Source: Peromyscus leucopus (taxonomy: Eukaryota; Chordata; Mammalia; Rodentia; Cricetidae). From it: 64,000 nt of DNA. The stretch is from the NCBI RefSeq assembly GCF_004664715.2, contig NC_051070.1, positions 70,188,200 through 70,252,199 on the forward strand, given 5' to 3'. Below are positions 58,660-64,000 of this stretch, piece after piece (position 1 is the stretch's first letter; the number at the start of each line of letters is the position of its first letter). Made by a program: the position numbers and the translations under genes. The notes under the pieces are model-generated. The model was not told the origin of the DNA, made no database searches, and saw only the letters and a list, made by a program, of their open reading frames with translations.

Positions 58660-60560
58660 GTCTGCATCTTAAAAGATATTTCAAGTAATTGGACCAAAGA
58701 AGCAAGAGAGTATAGACATTTTAATATCTGACAAAAATAGACTTCAAACCAAACCTAATCAGAAGAGATAGGGAAGGACATTAGAAAAATGGACAAAAAA
58801 ATCAGTCAAGAGGATATTGCAATTTTAAACATTTATGCACAAAACATAAGGGCACCCAAGTTCATAAAAAATCACTATAGTTAAAATCCCATATTTACCC
58901 TCACACAGTGATAGTGGGTGATTTCCATACCTCACTCACACCAATAGACAGAATATCCAGACAAAAGCTAAATTAGACTAAAATTCAGAAATACTGAACT
59001 TAAATTACATCATAAATCAAGTGGACTAGCAGGTATTTACAGAACATTATACCCAAACAGGAAAGAATATACCTTCTTCTCAGTATCTCATGGAATCTTC
59101 TCTAAAATTGACCACATACTTGGGCACAAAGCAAGTCTCAACAAATACAAAAAAAAAAAAAAAAAAGTGAGATAACACCCTGAATTCCATCTGAGCACCA
59201 TGGATATCAACAATAGGATGTTTACAAACTCATAGAAATGGAATGACTCACTACTGAATGAAAAATAGGTCAAGACAGAAATTCAATTGGAAATAAATAA
59301 CTTTTTAGAACTGATTAAAAATGAAAGCACAACAAACCCAAACTATGGAACACAATAAAGTTGGTTCTAAGAGGCACTTTCATAAGCCTATATTAAAAAA
59401 TAAACAAGAACAAAACAAACAAAAACAGTTGGAGAAATCTCATATTAGCAGCTTATTGGCACACCTGAAAGTTCTAGAATAAAAAGGAGAAATAACATCC
59501 AAAAATAGCAGATGCCAAGAAATAAACAAACTCATGACTGAAGGAGATAAAAGAGAAACAAACAAAAATAACAGAAAGAACCAATGAAGTGAAGAGTTAG
59601 TTCTTTGAGAAAATCAATGTGATTACCAAACTAACTCTTACCAAACTAACAAAAGACAGGCAGAGAAGATCCAAATTAATATTATTTGAGACAAAACAAA
59701 ACAAAACAAAACAAAAGGATGATCACAGCAGACACCAAGGAAATCCACAGAATCATAGGGACATATTTTAAAAAATATACTCCACCAAACTAGAAAACCT
59801 AAAAGAAATAAATAACTGTCTTGATTTATTCGAGGTACCAAAGTTAAATCAACATCTGATAAGCAATTTAACCCCTAGTTAAATAGAAGGAGCAATTAAA
59901 AGTCTCCCAACCCACGCCCCCCACACACACAAAGGCCTATGCCAGATGAATTCGACTTGAGTTCTACCACATCTGCTATCCCATGCATCAGTGTCTCACT
60001 CAGCTATCACCACAGAAACTTCCTCTTACAGTAGATGGAAACTAATACAGAGACCCACAACTGGACAATTTGCAAAGTGACAGATTTTGGAACACTTAGT
60101 CCTAAATGAGACTTCTTCATCAAATCCCTCCCGTCAGTGCACAGGGAGCCCCATGAAAGAAGAGGTAGAAAGATTGTAAGAGCCCTAGGGAGTAGATGAC
60201 AGTAGAAGTTATTTATGTGAGAACTCAAGGAGACTGCGACAGCACGTGCAGGGTCTGCACAGGCTCAAGTCAGGTGTGGTCCCAGTGCTGAGATGTGCAC
60301 ACAGGCTTCCATCCCTAACCAAGAAGATACCTCCAACTGACATGTGCTTGCAAAGGGAAAATTAGTCTTCTCCAATGGAGTCTCACTGGACATACAAACC
60401 ACAGTCCAAGACGTGCCCCATTCCTAGCAATAGATGGCCAACACAAATAACTCCATGGTATTTTTGTAGAAACTTTGTCACATATTGCTTTGTTGGGACT
60501 TTTAATTACTGGTCTATTGCTTGTATATTATGTTTTCCAGATTTGTGTTTTTACAGATTT
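58660..60560 (+). mobile_element. L1 ORF2 endonuclease part to 3' UTR, sense
   Basis: The plus strand carries ORF2 endonuclease text (58800-59150, 'atagtgggtgatttccatac', 'ttctctaaaattgaccacat'). Later ORF2 follows to about 59980, where it jumps to 3' UTR ('tttgtcacatattgctttgt', about 60474). Most of ORF2 is deleted. Confidence 0.8.
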
Positions 60561-60569
60561 TGTTTTAAT

Positions 60570-60860
60570 GTGTGTTGGAAGGCCACACCCTCCCCTAAGC
60601 CCACCTTTCGGTAACACATTTCCACTGTTGCCACGAGTCACGTATTCTCCTATGCACATGCACTATACCCCTTTATAAAAAGCCAGTGCCTTCACAGCCC
60701 ACCCTCTTCCCCTCTCCACCCTTGATCAGAGGCAGACTCTGTTTAACCCCTTCGATTCCCCCCTGTAAATCTCTCTTGTGTGAGGCCTGTTGCATGGTGT
60801 GACTTTGTGGTGTTCCCTGGCTCCAATACACCAAGGTACCATTCCTTCTGCCTCAAAACA
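60570..60860 (+). mobile_element. LTR-like element with a TATA box
   Basis: 'cctttataaaaagccagtgc' (about 60669) and the pyrimidine-rich text after it resemble a retroviral U3-R-U5. The family is uncertain. Confidence 0.4.
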
Positions 60861-61245
60861 ATATGTCTCTGTAGGTGTGTTTCTTGTGTCTTTTCTTTCT
60901 TTCCTTTTTTTTTTTTTTTTTTTTGCCTGTTTGTGTTCTAAAGAGAGAGAAAGAGAAAATAAGTATAGTGCTGGTTATGTGGGGAAGTGGGAAGGATCTG
61001 GAAAGAAATGGAGGACATGAAACCTTAATTAAAATATAATGCATAATTATTTCAGTTAAAATAAGACAGAAAATATTTTATTTGTGTGTTTCATGCACTC
61101 TCAGAATAATAAAGTATTTTCCCTGTGAGTCAAACTCTCCCTCCCAGGACTCTTAACTCCCATTGTAAATGGGGTACAAGGCGACAATCAGAATTTCTCC
61201 ACCCTGTTTTCTGCACTGTAGCTCAGACCTTGCTGGGGCCCAGTA

Positions 61246-61284
61246 GGTTTGGGTGCAGGCTGCAGGTGCCTGGGGAGCACTGTG
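61246..61284 (-). promoter_or_regulatory. 23-RSS of the TRAV7-like gene
   Basis: Heptamer CACAGTG (61278-61284), 23 bp spacer (61255-61277) and nonamer ACCCAAACC (61246-61254) are present. The spacer is very like that of the TRAV22-like gene, including CACCTGCAG. Confidence 0.95.
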
Positions 61285-61822
61285 TGCTCACTGCACAAAG
61301 GTAGACAGCTGAGTCACTGGGCTGGGAGTCTCTGATGTGCAGGGAAACATGCAGGCTGGCTTTGTTGAGGTGAACTGTCAATCTGCCTTCTTCCTTCTCA
61401 CCATCGGAGAAGATGGACATCAGTGCCTCGGGGCCTTTCCCAGGATGCTGTTTGTACCACCAGAAGTAATCATAATTACGATCACTGGAAGTGCAGTTGA
61501 GAGAGGCCATGGCTCCCTGTGAGACACTGAGGGATTCTGGGTCCTGCTGCACCTTCTGCTGGGTGCTCACCCCTGTGCAAAAAGGCAAAGGTCAGACAAG
61601 CAGGACTGGATGCATATGGATGCAGATACCCCAAATGGCTTTTCCATGGGCCTCCCATCATCTTTTGTTTCAGCATGAGAACATTAGTATTTCTACCCTC
61701 CCACCTAAAATACATGAGGGAAACACACTCACATGTTGTATTTTTAAATTCCCATAGAAATGGTCAAACTCACCACTCAGTTGTAGCCAGAGTACCATTA
61801 GAGAAACACTTAAGAGATGCAT
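61285..61822 (-). CDS. TRAV7-like: T-cell receptor alpha V gene, mouse TRAV7 / human TRAV12 type
   Basis: This is an intact germline V segment for the TCR alpha chain. The leader exon is 61774-61822 ([16 protein letters not shown], donor GTGAGT), the intron is 201 bp, and the V exon is 61285-61572 after a TTTGCACAG acceptor. The splice gives SGVST before the mature [16 protein letters not shown]. Cys23 (SLNCTSSD), Trp41 (FWWYKQ) and Cys104 (VYLCAVS) are present. [18 protein letters not shown] and [11 protein letters not shown] match mouse TRAV7 as remembered; human TRAV12 is the related human group. DP in QQDPES, where relatives have SP, is a small change. No stop or frameshift is seen. A candidate CTCF motif lies about 330 bp upstream. 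This is the 5'-most V gene of the window. Confidence 0.94.
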
Positions 61823-61914
61823 TATTGTTTTCACTGAAGAGTCACACTTCAAACGTAACAAAAGGAGTGGCATTTAGGGAGTTCAGATTCTTCTGCTGTA
61901 AGATGCAAAAAAGA

Positions 61915-62015
61915 AAAACCCCAAACTGTTCATCCAATTAGAAAGAAGGTCCTAGTTTTCACTGCCACATCAAAGCTCTCCTCCTCTCTCTAACCCGACT
62001 TCCCCACAACAAACA

Positions 62016-62066
<51 letters not shown>

Positions 62067-62076
62067 ACACACACAC

Positions 62077-62116
<40 letters not shown>

Positions 62117-62130
62117 CCATGTGAGAAATT
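61915..62130. repeat. Local duplication, copy 1, with (AC)n(AG)n
   Basis: 'ccaattagaaagaaggtcct' and the following 50 bp recur at 63135-63180. The (AC)n tract (62009-62077) and (AG)n tract (62078-62112) have expanded only here. Confidence 0.82.
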
Positions 62131-62150
62131 GCCTCTGAGTCTCTGAGAAG

Positions 62151-62169
62151 ATACTGCCATCCTGTGGAT
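62151..62169 (-). promoter_or_regulatory. Candidate CTCF site upstream of the TRAV7-like gene
   Basis: The minus strand reads ATCCACAGGATGGCAGTAT, a moderate CTCF match about 330 bp upstream of the start codon and in gene orientation. Confidence 0.45.
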
Positions 62170-62237
62170 TCATCTTAGTGTCAAAGAAATATTTCAAGTG
62201 TAGATTCTTCTTATGTAAACTATTAAAACAAGCAATC

Positions 62238-62355
62238 GTCAGCCTGGTCTACAGAGGGAATTCCAGGAAAGGCTCCAAAGCTATACAGAGAATCCATGTC
62301 TAGAAAAGCAAAAACTAAAACTAAACAAAAACAAACAAACAAACAAAAAAAACAA
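62238..62355 (+). mobile_element. B1 SINE, 5'-truncated
   Basis: 'cagcctggtctacagaggga' to 'gagaatccatgtctagaaaa' with an A-rich tail is the second half of a B1. Confidence 0.78.
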
Positions 62356-62609
62356 GCAATAGTTTAGTCAGATGAGAAATTTAAGACTTTGTTCAGGTTT
62401 ATGTATGTGTGTGCTTATGCATACATTTGTCACCAAATGGCAACTTATTTTCATCAAAAAATGTTATTTCACTAGTTGTTTTTCTGTAATATTTCTGAAG
62501 AAGCTTTTACAATCAAATAATTGTTTATGTGCTTTATTTCTTCTCTGTGTTAGATCATACACCCCTGTATTGTTCCTTCACCAATTTATAAAGACATTTA
62601 CTATGATTA

Positions 62610-62863
62610 AAAAGATCTGTCTGGGACCTATGCAGGGACGCTTGGCTCGGTCTGGGAGGGGGGGACTGGACCTGGCTGGACTGAGTCTACCAGGTCGATC
62701 CAGGTCCTCAGGGGAGACCTTGATCTGGAGGAGGTGGGAATGGGGGGTGGGCTGGGGGAGAGGGAGGGGGGTGAGAGTGGGAGAACAGGGGAATCTGTGG
62801 CTATTATGTTGAACTGAATGGTGTTGTAAAATAAAAAAATAAATAAACACACACACACACACA
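62610..62863 (+). mobile_element. L1 3' end with poly(A)
   Basis: A G-rich 3' UTR end ('gggagagggaggggggtgag') is followed by 'tgttgtaaaataaaaaaata' and a (CA)n tail. It looks like a 5'-truncated L1 insertion. The flanking 'aaaagatctgt' (62609) and 'aaagatctgtt' (62863) form the target-site duplication. Confidence 0.85.
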
Positions 62864-63119
62864 AAGATCTGTTTAAAATAAAATAGCTTTAAATATGGCT
62901 TAGCATATATGGTTCCAGTTCAAAGTCTAGCTGCATTTTATTTATATATTTGTTTATTTATTCATTCATTTATTTTTGTACATGGTGTGTATGTATTTAT
63001 GTATGTATGTGCATGTGTGGTGAACACATCAATGTGGATATGTGTACTTGTGTATAGGTTAGAGGTCAAAATCAGGTATTGCCTTTGATGACTATTTTAT
63101 TATTTAATACACATTAAAA

Positions 63120-63260
63120 AAAACTGTTTGACCAATTAGAAAGAAATTGTCCTAGATTTCACTGCTATATCAACAAACCTTTTTCTTCTTTCCTGCCCAC
63201 CCTTTCTCACACAGACACAAAGGAACACATGAGATATTGTCCCTGGGTCTCTCCCTGAAC
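63120..63260. repeat. Local duplication, copy 2
   Basis: This parallels 61915-62130: 'aactgtttgaccaattagaa', 'cctagatttcactgctatat', 'cacacagacacaaaggaaca'. Confidence 0.8.
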
Positions 63261-64000
63261 CTAGAGCTCATCATCACAGGCTCCCTTGTGAATGAACTTC
63301 AAGGCCTGGACTGGCTATGTCCTCACCAGTGCCAGAGCTACAGATGTGGGTGAAGTACTGCATAGTACTTGTGCTCTGGATATCTGGGCACAGTTCTTCA
63401 GGCTGGTGAGACAGGTACTTCACTGGCTCGGCCATCTTCCAGTCCCTATTTATTTCTATTAGTAGTATTAGTTATACAAAATATTGTGTTTATTGTACCA
63501 TTTTAAAATACATGTAAAAGATATGTTACTCATATTCACTCCCCATTCACTTTTGCACTCATTGATGGACAGATGAGCTAATTCCATAATTTGGTTAATG
63601 TGAACAGTACCAAAACAACATGATGTGCACATATCCTTATTGTATACTGAGTTTGATTCCCTCATACACACAGGTAGAAGTAGTAAAGCAGGGTTATAAG
63701 GAATTGATTTTTAGCAAGGAATCATCACACTAAATTCTGTAATCGTTGCACTAATTTATATTCTGATCCATTGCACATAAGGGTTCATTTTCATCATGTC
63801 CACAATATTATTTGTTGCCTTTTGTTTTCTTGATGATGGCCATTCTTTGGGTGGTAAGATTGATTCTCAGCATAGACTTTATTTAGTCAGCTGTTTCTTT
63901 AGCAAGGTTGTACTAGAAGTCCTTGGAATTCTCCATGTACCAGTAACAAACATCCATAACAGGTATGCTGGTAATCATCTAAGGGAGTGCTGTGCTCCAT
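63261..64000 (-). other. Window end, probably old L1 sequence, no V gene seen
   Basis: AT-rich antisense text with 'catttggtta'-type phrases and 'tttcttgatgatggccattc' resembles an old L1 ORF2 end. No RSS or V exon is present. Confidence 0.35.

Overview
The window is mammalian nuclear DNA from the V-gene part of the T-cell receptor alpha/delta (TRA/TRD) locus, read against the direction of transcription. All recognisable V genes lie on the minus strand. The B1 SINEs (minus-strand form with 'gtagctttgcgcctttcctgg'-type cores), B2/B3, B4 and rodent L1 3' UTR copies identify a rodent. The B1 subtype and the class II retroviral remnants point to the hamster, vole and deer-mouse group (Cricetidae); this last step is inference.

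In transcriptional order (from 64 kb down to 1) the V genes are: a TRAV7/TRAV12-type gene (61.3-61.8 kb), a TRAV16-like pseudogene (53.5-53.8 kb), a heavily decayed TRAV8/9-type pseudogene (34.9-35.4 kb), a TRAV22-like gene (32.3-32.8 kb), a TRDV1 orthologue (16.0-16.5 kb), a TRAV17 orthologue (8.3-8.7 kb) and a human-TRAV19-like gene (1.6-2.1 kb; the mouse TRAV16 type). The five intact genes each have a 49-58 bp leader exon, a 134-201 bp phase-1 intron, a V exon with Cys23, Trp41 and Cys104, and a 23-spacer recombination signal (RSS) placed directly after the V exon. They are alternative germline cassettes: RAG joins one of them to a D or J segment outside this window.

The rest is mostly repeat DNA. 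A retroviral remnant with two LTRs, a tRNA-Lys-type primer binding site and broken gag fills 9.7-13.9 kb. Several other LTRs (41.5, 43.5, 47.2, 50.2, 55.5, 57.3 kb) and long L1 tracts (36.8-41.5, 55.0-60.6 kb) follow. Two blocks, about 2.2-7.2 kb and 45.0-51.0 kb, are diverged direct copies of each other; the first ends just upstream of the TRAV19-like leader, while the second has lost its V gene at an L1-like breakpoint. Candidate CTCF motifs sit about 230-330 bp upstream of three of the V leaders.

No protein-coding gene other than V segments, no tRNA or rRNA gene and no CRISPR array was seen. Family names rest on remembered human and mouse V sequences, not on a search, and the edges of repeats are approximate.
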